Below are positions 1-4,917 of a stretch of 6,623 nucleotides of DNA, one piece after another (positions within the stretch are counted from its first letter, which is position 1; every line of letters starts with the position of its first letter). A program made the position numbers and the translations under genes. The notes under the pieces were generated by a model. It was not told where the DNA came from. It ran no database searches and saw nothing but the letters and a program-made list of their open reading frames with translations. The stretch is from Chryseobacterium gleum. Its GTDB lineage: Bacteria > Bacteroidota > Bacteroidia > Flavobacteriales_D > Sanyastnellaceae. The DNA lies in assembly GCA_945883885.1 (NCBI GenBank), contig CAMCYM010000094.1:1-6623 (forward strand), given 5' to 3'.

Positions 1-339
1 CTAGACGTGTTTGAGAAGACGCAGGTTTGGACCCTCAAGATGCGCGCGATGGCCCGGTCCGCGCACAGCGACCGCTTCATTCTCAGCCAAATCCAAAACG
101 CAGCCGTCAGCGCCCACCTCAACCTCGTCGAAGGCAACGCCTCGATCTACCCCGCCGAGCAATTGAAGTTCTTTTCGACGGCGCGCGGCTCCGTCGCCGA
201 GGCCCTCGCCGGCATGGACCTCCTGGTCGCGGAGCAGCGTGTGCCCCAGTCCCTCGCCGATGAACTCCGCACCGCCGGCGACGAAGTGTCGCGCATGCTT
301 TGGGGGCTCATGCGCTCCCGCATGAAGAATCGAATTTGA
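1..339 (+). CDS. Four-helix-bundle protein, S23/23S rRNA intervening-sequence-protein type (5' end cut off)
   Basis: The frame is open from the left edge and ends at TGA 337-339, giving 112 visible residues. The pattern of amphipathic helices, with a central SAHLNLVEGNAS segment followed by FFSTARGSVAEALAGMDLL, matches the small four-helix-bundle family (TIGR02436) first noticed in 23S rRNA intervening sequences. The core 'S-x-x-x-N-x-x-EG' and 'ARGS-x-x-E' signatures are visible. Family members usually have about 115-125 residues, so only a few N-terminal residues are probably missing. A GTG at 7-9 could be a start, but CTA GAC in frame before it aligns with the usual N-terminal helix, so a start outside the window is preferred. 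The cellular role of this family is not settled; related Avd proteins assist reverse transcriptases in diversity-generating retroelements. The gene converges on pyrD, and its stop codon runs straight into a repeat tract. Family assignment is fairly sure; function is unknown. Confidence 0.8.
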   Translation, partial: LDVFEKTQVWTLKMRAMARSAHSDRFILSQIQNAAVSAHLNLVEGNASIYPAEQLKFFSTARGSVAEALAGMDLLVAEQRVPQSLADELRTAGDEVSRMLWGLMRSRMKNRI

Positions 340-497
340 GGGAGCAGATTGAGAACGGGCGCGGCGGAGCCGCGCAGACTGAGAACGAGATTGAGATTGA
401 GAACGGGCACGGACGGCTGGTGTTGCCAAGTGAGTCTCGGACGAACCCTCAATCTCGTCCTCAACCACGCCCTCAATCCCAATCTCAATCTCAATCT
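340..497. repeat. Head-to-head GATTGAG hexamer repeat tract between convergent genes
   Basis: This tract fills the 164-bp gap between the four-helix-bundle stop and the pyrD stop. The left arm (340-408) carries GAGATTGAG/GAGAACG units on the + strand. The right arm (448-497) carries the complementary CTCAATCTC units, so GATTGAG is on the sense strand of pyrD. The centre (409-447) is non-repetitive. The two arms are complementary over short stretches, so a read-through transcript from either side could fold on itself. The left arm contains a perfect GC-rich hairpin described separately. The same unit family recurs at 2311-2550 and 3347-3491. No coding potential is credible here, because the predicted peptides are E/I/V or N/L dipeptide runs. 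Confidence 0.85.
359..375 (+). terminator. GC-rich triloop hairpin downstream of the four-helix-bundle gene
   Basis: GCGCGGC (359-365) pairs perfectly with GCCGCGC (369-375) around a GGA loop, 20 nt past the stop codon. There is no T-run after the stem, so it is not a classical intrinsic terminator. It may pause polymerase or protect the 3' end. A near-identical hairpin occurs at the same relative place in the other convergent gap, with a G-C pair changed to G-T. The structure is seen directly; a terminator role is inferred. Confidence 0.45.
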
Positions 498-503
498 GTT
501 TCC

Positions 504-1547
504 TCACCCTCCCATCACCTCCCTCACCAGCCCCGGCCCGGCGTAGATCAGGCCGGAGTAGAGTTGGACGAGGACCGCGCCGGCGTCGAGTTTTTCGAGG
601 GCGGCTTCGCGGCTGTCGATGCCGCCGACGCCGATGATGGAGAAGGCGCCGCCGGAGCGGGTGTGGAGGTAGCGGATGACCGCGGTGGAGCGGTCGCGGA
701 GGGGGGCGCCGCTGAGGCCGCCGGCGCCGAGGGCGGCGACGTCGAGGGCGGGGGTGTGCAGCGTGGTGGGGCGTTCCGTCGTGGTGTTCGTGGCGATGAT
801 GCCGGCGATGCCGGTGGACGCGACCAGGGCGACGATGTCGTCGAGTTGGGGGTCCGTGAGGTCGGGGGCGATTTTCAGGAAGAGGGGCCGCGGCGCGGCG
901 AGGGCCTGGTTGCGGTCCACGAGGGCGCGGAGCAGGGCCTCCAGCGGCGCACGGTCTTGCAGGGCGCGGAGGCCGGGCGTGTTGGGCGAGCTGACGTTGA
1001 TGGCGAAGTAGTCGACGTGCGGGTGGAGCGCGTCGAAGGCCGCGAGGTAGTCGGAGGCCGCGTCGTCGTTCGGAGTGAGCTTGTTTTTGCCGATGTTGCC
1101 TCCGACGACCAGGCCCGCGGGGCGGCGGCGCAGGCGGGCGACTGCAGCATCGACTCCGCCGTTGTTGAAGCCCATGCGGTTGAGGACGGCCCGGTCGCGG
1201 ACCAAACGAAACAAGCGCGGCCGGTCGTTGCCCGGTTGGGCCCGCGGCGTGAGCGTCCCCACCTCCACACTCCCGAACCCTAAGACCGCAAGCTCCCGCA
1301 ACCACCGGGCATCCTTGTCAAACCCCGCCGCCAGCCCTACCCGGTTCGGGAACCGGATCCCGGCCACCACCACCGGCTCGCCCAGCACACCCGCCTCGCG
1401 CGGAGCTCGAAACACCCACCGCAGCAACGCGGCCCCGCCGGGCACCGCACACCCCCACGTCAATACCCTCATAATCAAATAGTGCGCCCGCTCCGCATCG
1501 AGCCGAAACACCGCGGGACGAACCCACCTCCAAACCGTTCCTACCAT
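504..1547 (-). CDS. pyrD: Dihydroorotate dehydrogenase (quinone), class 2
   Basis: This flavoenzyme oxidises dihydroorotate to orotate, the fourth step of de novo pyrimidine synthesis, passing electrons through FMN to membrane quinone. The protein has 347 residues (E. coli PyrD has about 336). The N-terminal segment (residues 1-50, rich in Arg, Trp and Leu) fits the membrane-associating helices that define class 2. FMN and substrate motifs follow in the expected order: AAGFDKD (73-79), RMGFNN (124-129), GNIGKNK (150-156), NVSSPNTPGLR (184-194) with the catalytic serine of class 2 enzymes, LKIAPDL (224-230), IATNTT (251-256), GGLSG (276-280), GVGGI (306-310) and QLYSGLIYAGP (328-338). The frame stays open further upstream to 1712, but the ATG at 1547 is preferred. 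It sits 4 nt after a TACCTTCG promoter-like element and begins the family's usual N terminus. The upstream gene is divergent and the downstream gene convergent, so pyrD is probably transcribed alone. Its first half uses mostly G-ending codons and its second half mostly C-ending codons. Confidence 0.96.
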   Translation of the reverse strand: MVGTVWRWVRPAVFRLDAERAHYLIMRVLTWGCAVPGGAALLRWVFRAPREAGVLGEPVVVAGIRFPNRVGLAAGFDKDARWLRELAVLGFGSVEVGTLTPRAQPGNDRPRLFRLVRDRAVLNRMGFNNGGVDAAVARLRRRPAGLVVGGNIGKNKLTPNDDAASDYLAAFDALHPHVDYFAINVSSPNTPGLRALQDRAPLEALLRALVDRNQALAAPRPLFLKIAPDLTDPQLDDIVALVASTGIAGIIATNTTTERPTTLHTPALDVAALGAGGLSGAPLRDRSTAVIRYLHTRSGGAFSIIGVGGIDSREAALEKLDAGAVLVQLYSGLIYAGPGLVREVMGG

Positions 1548-1551
1548 GCCC

Positions 1552-1559
1552 CGAAGGTA
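1552..1559 (-). promoter_or_regulatory. Probable -7 promoter element of pyrD (TACCTTCG)
   Basis: On the minus strand TACCTTCG lies 4 nt before the pyrD ATG and differs by one base from the Bacteroidota -7 consensus TAnnTTTG. A 5' leader of only a few bases would result. The surrounding sequence (CGTACCTTCGGGGCATGG) is nearly identical to that before the deaminase start at 3946 (CGTACCTTCCGGGCATGG). I do not see a clear TTG -33 element. Confidence 0.5.
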
Positions 1560-1589
1560 CGTCCCTCCCCCGCCGCCGCCCCGCACAGG

Positions 1590-1610
1590 TGTGGATAAGT
1601 CTGTGGATAG
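1590..1610 (-). promoter_or_regulatory. Tandem DnaA-box-like 9-mers in the pyrD divergent region
   Basis: TGTGGATAA at 1590-1598 is the exact reverse complement of the DnaA-box consensus TTATCCACA. TGTGGATAG at 1602-1610 matches at 8 of 9 positions in the same orientation, with 12 bp between the box starts. They lie between the two divergent promoters, about 40 bp from the pyrD start and about 70 bp from the start of the unknown gene. No AT-rich unwinding region is visible nearby, so a regulatory role for DnaA seems more likely than a replication origin. The match is seen directly; function is inferred. Confidence 0.45.
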
Positions 1611-1649
1611 TGCACCCCGCCGGACCCGCTGAGGGCGGAAAGTGGCCTG

Positions 1650-1657
1650 TAGATTTG
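1650..1657 (+). promoter_or_regulatory. Probable -7 promoter element TAGATTTG for the 1679 gene
   Basis: TAGATTTG fits the Bacteroidota -7 consensus TAnnTTTG exactly and lies 21 nt upstream of the ATG at 1679. No convincing TTG is present about 20 nt further upstream. Confidence 0.45.
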
Positions 1658-1678
1658 GCTTCCAACCATTAGGCATCC

Positions 1679-2317
1679 ATGAAGCAGTTGGGCTTTTTGA
1701 GTTGGCTCTCAAAGAAGAAGTTGACAGAGGAACAGGTAGCGAATGCCTTCGTGCAAGCGACCTTCGATTCCGTGGAACAGGGGTGGCCCGAGGTGGCCGG
1801 CTTCCTCAACGACGCCCCCGCGTTCGTCGAGTCGCCCGCCCTCAACCCGGACGACTACGGCAGGTTCTTGATGATCGTGGTGGCAGGCAACCTGCAACTC
1901 ATCCCCGAGCACTTCCCGCAGGGCGCGGACCGGAATGTGATCCAGCACATTTGTTCCAAATTTGGCCGGGCGCTGGACCTAGCGCCCGCCGATTTCACCC
2001 TGAAGGTCAAGCAGTACCGGGCCTTCATGAAGCAAATCAACCACCCGTCGAAGAATGTGCTGACGGCCATGACGCGTGCGGTGTTTTACAAATACCACCT
2101 CAACGCCTACCAAGAGCCGTACTTCCGCGACCTCAACTCCCCGAACCCCGTCCTGCAGCGCGAACTCCGCGGGTTGATGGAGAATTTCGTTTGGGACTGG
2201 AGCGCCTTGACCGACTCGTACCGCATCGTCGCCGAAGCCGGCGCCGACGGCCCCTCTCCTGCCGCCGCATCCCTCGACGCCGCTGTGTGGTCGACTGAGC
2301 GCGAGGCGTGGGCTTGA
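1679..2317 (+). CDS. Hypothetical protein, predicted soluble and helical (212 residues)
   Basis: I do not recognise a family. The start ATG at 1679 is supported by an exact TAnnTTTG element 21 nt upstream and by a Lys-rich N terminus (MKQLGFLSWLSKKKLTEEQ). There is no signal peptide, long hydrophobic segment or cysteine motif, so the product is probably cytoplasmic. The sequence looks mainly alpha-helical, with a hydrophobic helix around residues 62-74 (GRFLMIVVAGNLQ), a stretch rich in basic and aromatic residues around 105-140 (KVKQYRAFMKQ ... AVFYKYHLNAYQEPYFRD) and a conserved-looking FVWDWSALTDSYR near 168-180. The last 25 or so residues (Ala, Gly, Pro and Ser rich) look disordered. Codon use is normal for the region, with C-ending codons prevailing after about 1780, which supports a real gene. 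It diverges from pyrD, and its stop codon merges with the second repeat tract. Confidence 0.85.
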   Translation: MKQLGFLSWLSKKKLTEEQVANAFVQATFDSVEQGWPEVAGFLNDAPAFVESPALNPDDYGRFLMIVVAGNLQLIPEHFPQGADRNVIQHICSKFGRALDLAPADFTLKVKQYRAFMKQINHPSKNVLTAMTRAVFYKYHLNAYQEPYFRDLNSPNPVLQRELRGLMENFVWDWSALTDSYRIVAEAGADGPSPAAASLDAAVWSTEREAWA

Positions 2318-2550
2318 GTGAGGTTGAGGGCGAGGACGAGATTGAGGTTGAGGGCGAGAACGAGATTGAGGTTGAGGGCGAGAACGAGATTGAGGTTGAG
2401 GGCGAGATTGAGGTTGAGGTTGAGGACGGGCGCGGCGGTGCTGCGCGGATTGAGCTTGACGACGGGTACCCAGTAGAGATAGTCGCGCGGATCGGTGCTT
2501 CTGGGGCTGGCCGCCAATCTCAATCTGTTGCCTCAATCTCAACCCCAACC
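2311..2550. repeat. Second head-to-head GATTGAG/GGTTGAG repeat tract, with three 24-bp units
   Basis: The left arm begins at the stop codon of the unknown gene (TTGAG at 2314-2318). It contains three consecutive 24-bp units (2320-2343, 2344-2367 and 2368-2391), the second and third identical and the first with one A-to-G change. Each unit begins GAGGTTGAGGGCGAG and ends ACGAGATT. An 18-bp shortened unit follows (2392-2409), then GAGGTTGAG steps. Every unit is built of 6-bp steps. The right arm (2515-2550) has CTCAATCTC units in the opposite orientation, sense for the FISUMP gene. The 55 bp between the arms (2460-2514) show no recognisable feature apart from a GGGTACCC palindrome. Confidence 0.85.
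2430..2446 (+). terminator. GC-rich triloop hairpin in the second convergent gap
   Basis: GCGCGGC (2430-2436) pairs with GCTGCGC (2440-2446) around a GGT loop; one pair is G-T instead of G-C. The surrounding sequence is nearly the same as at 359-375, starting ACGGGCGCGG and followed by a GA(C/T)TGAG step. As at the first site there is no T-run, so a 3'-end function is inferred only from position and conservation. Confidence 0.45.
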
Positions 2551-2575
2551 TGGGACAAACGCAGTCAAAGGGTCG

Positions 2576-3331
2576 TCAATCCCGGACGCAACGGACAGAA
2601 AAGCCGTTCCGCACGTTGCTGGCGTCTCGGTAGACATAGGAATAACCAGAGCCCAAGTAGCGGCCCCAAGCGAAGGATCCGTAGGGAGAGGAACTCCACC
2701 AGTAGCCGTCGTAGCCGAGACTGGTGAAGTTTCCACTGTAGTTGAATCGGTAGCCACCGGGCAAGGCCGAGAAGCCGCTGGTATTCGACCCATCCCAAGG
2801 GGGTGAGTCTGTCGCAGAAGATTTCAACGCCGTACCCGCTTCTGACAAGCCGCCTAACGCATTTTCGAGCGCCGTCCAATCACTATCTGTCGGCACATGG
2901 AACCCGACCGGGCAAAGGCCACGCGCGTCGTTCACAGCGTACCAATTGTACAAACGGCCGTACGCCGCAAGGTTCGCTACTTCATCGCTGCTCCCATGGG
3001 AGACATAAGAAGTTCCTTCCCCGTAGACCGTTTGAGCACCAGACGTCGTAGTAGTCCACTGACTGTCGGCCAAGTTCCCAGGAATGCCGTTCCCGTTGCG
3101 GTAATTGTCGCTGCGCAGATTCTCCTTGAACCAGCACTGCGTCCCGATGCCCACCAGCGCGTAGGTGTGGCCGTCGAAGGTTACCGCCGTCGACCCTTTG
3201 CAGGGCCCCTCCGCCTCACTTGAACCCACTCTTTCCCTCGCAGCCGGATGCTGGGCTGAAACAACTTGGAACAAACCAAGTGCAACCAGCAGGACAAAGA
3301 AGCTTAGGAACAGGCGCATGGATCCACACAT
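2576..3331 (-). CDS. Secreted FISUMP-domain protein (Fibrobacter succinogenes major paralogous domain)
   Basis: This is a predicted exported protein of 251 residues. A signal peptide spans about residues 1-26: the hydrophobic core follows MRLF, and the likely signal peptidase I cut is after VVSA. Residues 44-251 form a FISUMP domain (TIGR02145), recognisable by FDGHTY and GIGTQCWFKENLRSDNY (52-77), AAYGRLYNWYAVNDARGLCPVGFHVPTDSDW (122-152, split here only by known family motifs), ALPGGYRF (189-196), YWWSSS (210-215) and the terminal GFSVRCVRD. The domain is related to formylglycine-generating-enzyme/C-type-lectin folds; its role in Bacteroidota is usually surface display or adhesion and is not established here. 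An internal ATG at 3317-3319 gives a signal peptide starting MRLFLSF and is a reasonable alternative start. A TATTTTTG promoter-like element sits just upstream. The gene looks lower in GC than its neighbours, with many Tyr, Ser and Asn codons, as is common for this multi-copy family. No sorting tail is visible after the domain. Confidence 0.9.
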   Translation of the reverse strand: MCGSMRLFLSFFVLLVALGLFQVVSAQHPAARERVGSSEAEGPCKGSTAVTFDGHTYALVGIGTQCWFKENLRSDNYRNGNGIPGNLADSQWTTTTSGAQTVYGEGTSYVSHGSSDEVANLAAYGRLYNWYAVNDARGLCPVGFHVPTDSDWTALENALGGLSEAGTALKSSATDSPPWDGSNTSGFSALPGGYRFNYSGNFTSLGYDGYWWSSSPYGSFAWGRYLGSGYSYVYRDASNVRNGFSVRCVRD

Positions 3332-3336
3332 CTTTC

Positions 3337-3344
3337 CAAAAATA
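3337..3344 (-). promoter_or_regulatory. Probable -7 promoter element TATTTTTG for the FISUMP gene
   Basis: On the minus strand TATTTTTG fits TAnnTTTG exactly and ends 5 nt before the first ATG (3331) and 17 nt before the second (3319). With the usual Bacteroidota spacing, transcription would start almost at the first ATG, which slightly favours the internal ATG as the translated start. The element directly abuts the end of the third repeat tract. Confidence 0.45.
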
Positions 3345-3346
3345 GT

Positions 3347-3491
3347 CCCTCAATCTCGCCCTCAACCTCAATCTCGTTCTCAACCTCAATCTAGCCCTCA
3401 ACCTCAACCTCAATCTCAATCTCAATCTCAATCTCAATCTCGTTCTCAACCTCAATCTCAATCTCAATCTCAATCTCAATCTCAATCTCGC
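3347..3491 (-). repeat. Unidirectional GATTGAG repeat tract between smpB and the FISUMP gene
   Basis: This is a 145-bp run of 6-bp steps, reading GATTGA with GGTTGA, GAACGA and GGGCGA variants on the minus strand (CTCAATC on the plus strand). It begins within the last codons of smpB: the smpB stop TGA (3482-3484) is itself part of a GATTGA step. Unlike the two convergent gaps, all steps point one way and there is no GC-rich hairpin. Both flanking genes are on the minus strand, so the array lies in the smpB 3' untranslated region and immediately upstream of the FISUMP promoter element. Confidence 0.88.
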
Positions 3492-3916
3492 TCCATGTCC
3501 CTCGCCACGTCCTTTTCCTTCAGGCTTTCCCGCTTGTCGTGGAGCTTTTTGCCGCGGGCGATGGAGATGCGCAGCTTCGCGTAGCCGGAGGGGGCGATGT
3601 AGAGGAGGGTGGGGATGATGGTGACGCCGACGTCTTTGAGTTGTTTGGCCAACCTGCGCAATTCCACCTTGTTCAATAGCAACTTCCGCGGACGGCGCGG
3701 GTCGTGGCCGGCATAGCCCGCGTTCGCATACTCGGCGATGTGCATGTTGTACACGTAGAGGCCGTCTGATTGGAAACGGCAGTAGGCCTCTTGGATGCTC
3801 GCCTTGCCCGCCCGAATGCTCTTGATTTCCGAGCCCAACAACTGGATGCCCGCCGTAAACTCGTCGGTGAGGAAATAGGAAAAGGCCGCCTTCTTGTTCC
3901 GGATCTCCACTGCCAT
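3482..3916 (-). CDS. smpB: SsrA-binding protein SmpB
   Basis: SmpB binds tmRNA (SsrA) and delivers it to ribosomes stalled on messages lacking a stop codon, allowing tagging of the peptide and ribosome release. The 144-residue length is typical. Signature segments are present in order: EIRNKKAAFSYFL (4-16), GIQLLGSEIKSIRAGKAS (23-40), IAEYANAGYAGHDPRRPRKLLL (60-81, the conserved HDPRRPRKLL block), TIIPTLLYIAPSGYAKLRI (99-117) and the basic, disordered C-terminal tail ARGKKLHDKRESLKEKD that inserts into the ribosomal mRNA channel. The ATG at 3916 gives the standard N terminus. The gene diverges from the deaminase gene with only 29 bp between the two start codons and shares a palindromic promoter with it. 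The final residues MERD and the stop codon overlap the start of a hexamer repeat tract. Codons are mainly G-ending in the first half and C-ending in the second. Confidence 0.97.
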   Translation of the reverse strand: MAVEIRNKKAAFSYFLTDEFTAGIQLLGSEIKSIRAGKASIQEAYCRFQSDGLYVYNMHIAEYANAGYAGHDPRRPRKLLLNKVELRRLAKQLKDVGVTIIPTLLYIAPSGYAKLRISIARGKKLHDKRESLKEKDVARDMERD

Positions 3917-3920
3917 GAGC

Positions 3921-3941
3921 GAAAGGTACGGCGTACCTTCC
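3921..3941. promoter_or_regulatory. Palindromic back-to-back promoter for smpB (-) and the deaminase gene (+)
   Basis: The perfect inverted repeat AAGGTACG-G-CGTACCTT spans 3923-3939. Its right arm gives TACCTTCC (3934-3941), 4 nt before the + strand ATG at 3946. Its left arm read on the minus strand gives TACCTTTC (3921-3928), 4 nt before the smpB ATG. Both resemble the Bacteroidota TAnnTTTG -7 element and the spacing to the ATG is the same on each side. Since the whole intergenic gap is 29 bp, the two polymerase footprints would have to overlap. Confidence 0.5.
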
Positions 3942-3945
3942 GGGC

Positions 3946-4917
3946 ATGGACGCCCGCGCCTTCCCCAAGGTAGACCTGCACTGCCACCTCGAGCTCGCCT
4001 TCCGCCACGCCACGATGGCGCGGCTTGCCCACCCGACGCCCCTCGACGACCTCCTCGTCCGCGTGCCGATGGGTTCCTTGCCGGACGTCCTGAACCGTTT
4101 TCTCGCCGTGCGCGACCTGCTCGCCTCCGAGGAGTTGCTGGAGGAGCTCGCCTACGAAGCCGTCGAGGACGCCTACACCCGCTCGAATGTGCGCATCCTC
4201 GAACTGCGCTATGCCCCCAGTTTTCTGCTCGAGAAACACACCCACCTGCAAGCCGACCGGCTGCATGCCGCGGTCGAGCGCGGGGTGCGGCGCGCGGAGG
4301 CCGCCTATCCGGTGGCGGTGGGGCTGATCTGCATCCTGCAGCGGACGAAGTCGGCGGTGGAGAACGCGTCGTGGACCGACTTCGCGCTGGAACACCGCGG
4401 AAGCTTTCTCGCGCTCGATCTCGCCGACGACGAAGTGGCGTTCGGGGCGGGGCCGTTCGTGCCGCTGTTCGAGCGGGCGCGGGCGGCGGGCCTCGGCATC
4501 ACCGTGCATGCCGGCGAGCCGGCGGTGCAAGGGATTGCGCGGAATGTGCGGCATGCCGTGGAGGAGATGGGGGCGCGGCGCATTGGCCACGGCTTGCAGG
4601 CCGTGCACGATCCGGAGGTGGTGGCGTTGCTGGCGGAGACCGGGACCGTGCTGGAGCTGTGCCTGACAAGCAACGTGCTGACGGGGGCGGCGGCGGACTT
4701 CCCGAGCCACCCGCTGCGCCGGTTGTACGAGGCGGGCGTGCGGGTGACGTTGAACACCGACGATCCGGGGATCATGGATACGGACATGAACCGCGAGTAT
4801 GCGCTGGCGGCGGCGCACCACGGGTTTCGGGCGGCGGAACTGGGGCGGTGCGCGCAGTGGGCCGCGGAAGCTTCGTTCGTGCCGGAGGAGCGCAAGCGGG
4901 AGGTTTGGCCGGCATGA
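3946..4917 (+). CDS. add: Adenosine deaminase-family (metal-dependent amidohydrolase) enzyme
   Basis: This protein has 323 residues and a complete set of adenosine-deaminase-family metal and catalytic motifs: KVDLHCHL (8-15, metal ligands His12 and His14), TVHAGE (187-191 region, ligand His188 and catalytic Glu191), RIGHG (212-216, His215), LTSNV (240-244) and NTDDP (270-274, metal ligand Asp272). It is therefore expected to hydrolyse an amino group from a purine-type ring, in the purine salvage route. Two substrate-contact positions differ from classical adenosine deaminase: HLDGA is replaced by HLELA (14-18), and the DLAGDE loop reads DLADDE (158-163), so adenosine itself may not be the true substrate. 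The ATG at 3946 gives the normal N terminus and sits 4 nt after a TACCTTCC element. The stop overlaps the next start by 4 bp (ATGA), suggesting translational coupling. Family certain; the symbol is provisional. Confidence 0.9.
   Translation: MDARAFPKVDLHCHLELAFRHATMARLAHPTPLDDLLVRVPMGSLPDVLNRFLAVRDLLASEELLEELAYEAVEDAYTRSNVRILELRYAPSFLLEKHTHLQADRLHAAVERGVRRAEAAYPVAVGLICILQRTKSAVENASWTDFALEHRGSFLALDLADDEVAFGAGPFVPLFERARAAGLGITVHAGEPAVQGIARNVRHAVEEMGARRIGHGLQAVHDPEVVALLAETGTVLELCLTSNVLTGAAADFPSHPLRRLYEAGVRVTLNTDDPGIMDTDMNREYALAAAHHGFRAAELGRCAQWAAEASFVPEERKREVWPA

Noticed and set aside
300..1283. Long + strand open frame opposite pyrD
   Set aside because: pyrD has all family motifs in the other strand; this frame is a low-complexity Gly/Val/Arg/Asp shadow.
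1..1305. Long open frame on the minus strand rich in Arg, Pro and His
   Set aside because: It lies antisense to the four-helix-bundle gene and in the wrong frame of pyrD. The composition is typical of a shadow frame in GC-rich DNA.
1548..1712. N-terminal extension of pyrD to an ATG at 1712
   Set aside because: It would add 55 residues unlike any PyrD N terminus, and would run through the DnaA-like boxes and both promoters.
2461..2514. Insertion-sequence end or attachment site
   Set aside because: There is no transposase, terminal inverted repeat or target duplication; the GGGTACCC palindrome alone is not enough.
2107..2523. Minus-strand frame with N-L/V-L dipeptide repeats, including the stretch DPRDYLYWVPVVKLNPRST
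   Set aside because: It overlaps the unknown gene antisense. The non-repeat part at 2460-2514 looks slightly protein-like and could be a gene remnant, but it is too short to support a call.
2308..2727. Open frame encoding E-I-E-V dipeptide repeats
   Set aside because: It is only the hexamer repeat read in frame and then runs antisense into the FISUMP gene. There is no matching start context and no protein family.
3347..3491. CRISPR array
   Set aside because: The repeat period is 6 bp with no unique spacers, and no cas genes are present.
3894..4913. Upstream extension of the sulfotransferase-like frame over the deaminase gene
   Set aside because: The deaminase motifs occupy another frame there. 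A signal peptide begins right after the ATG at 4914.
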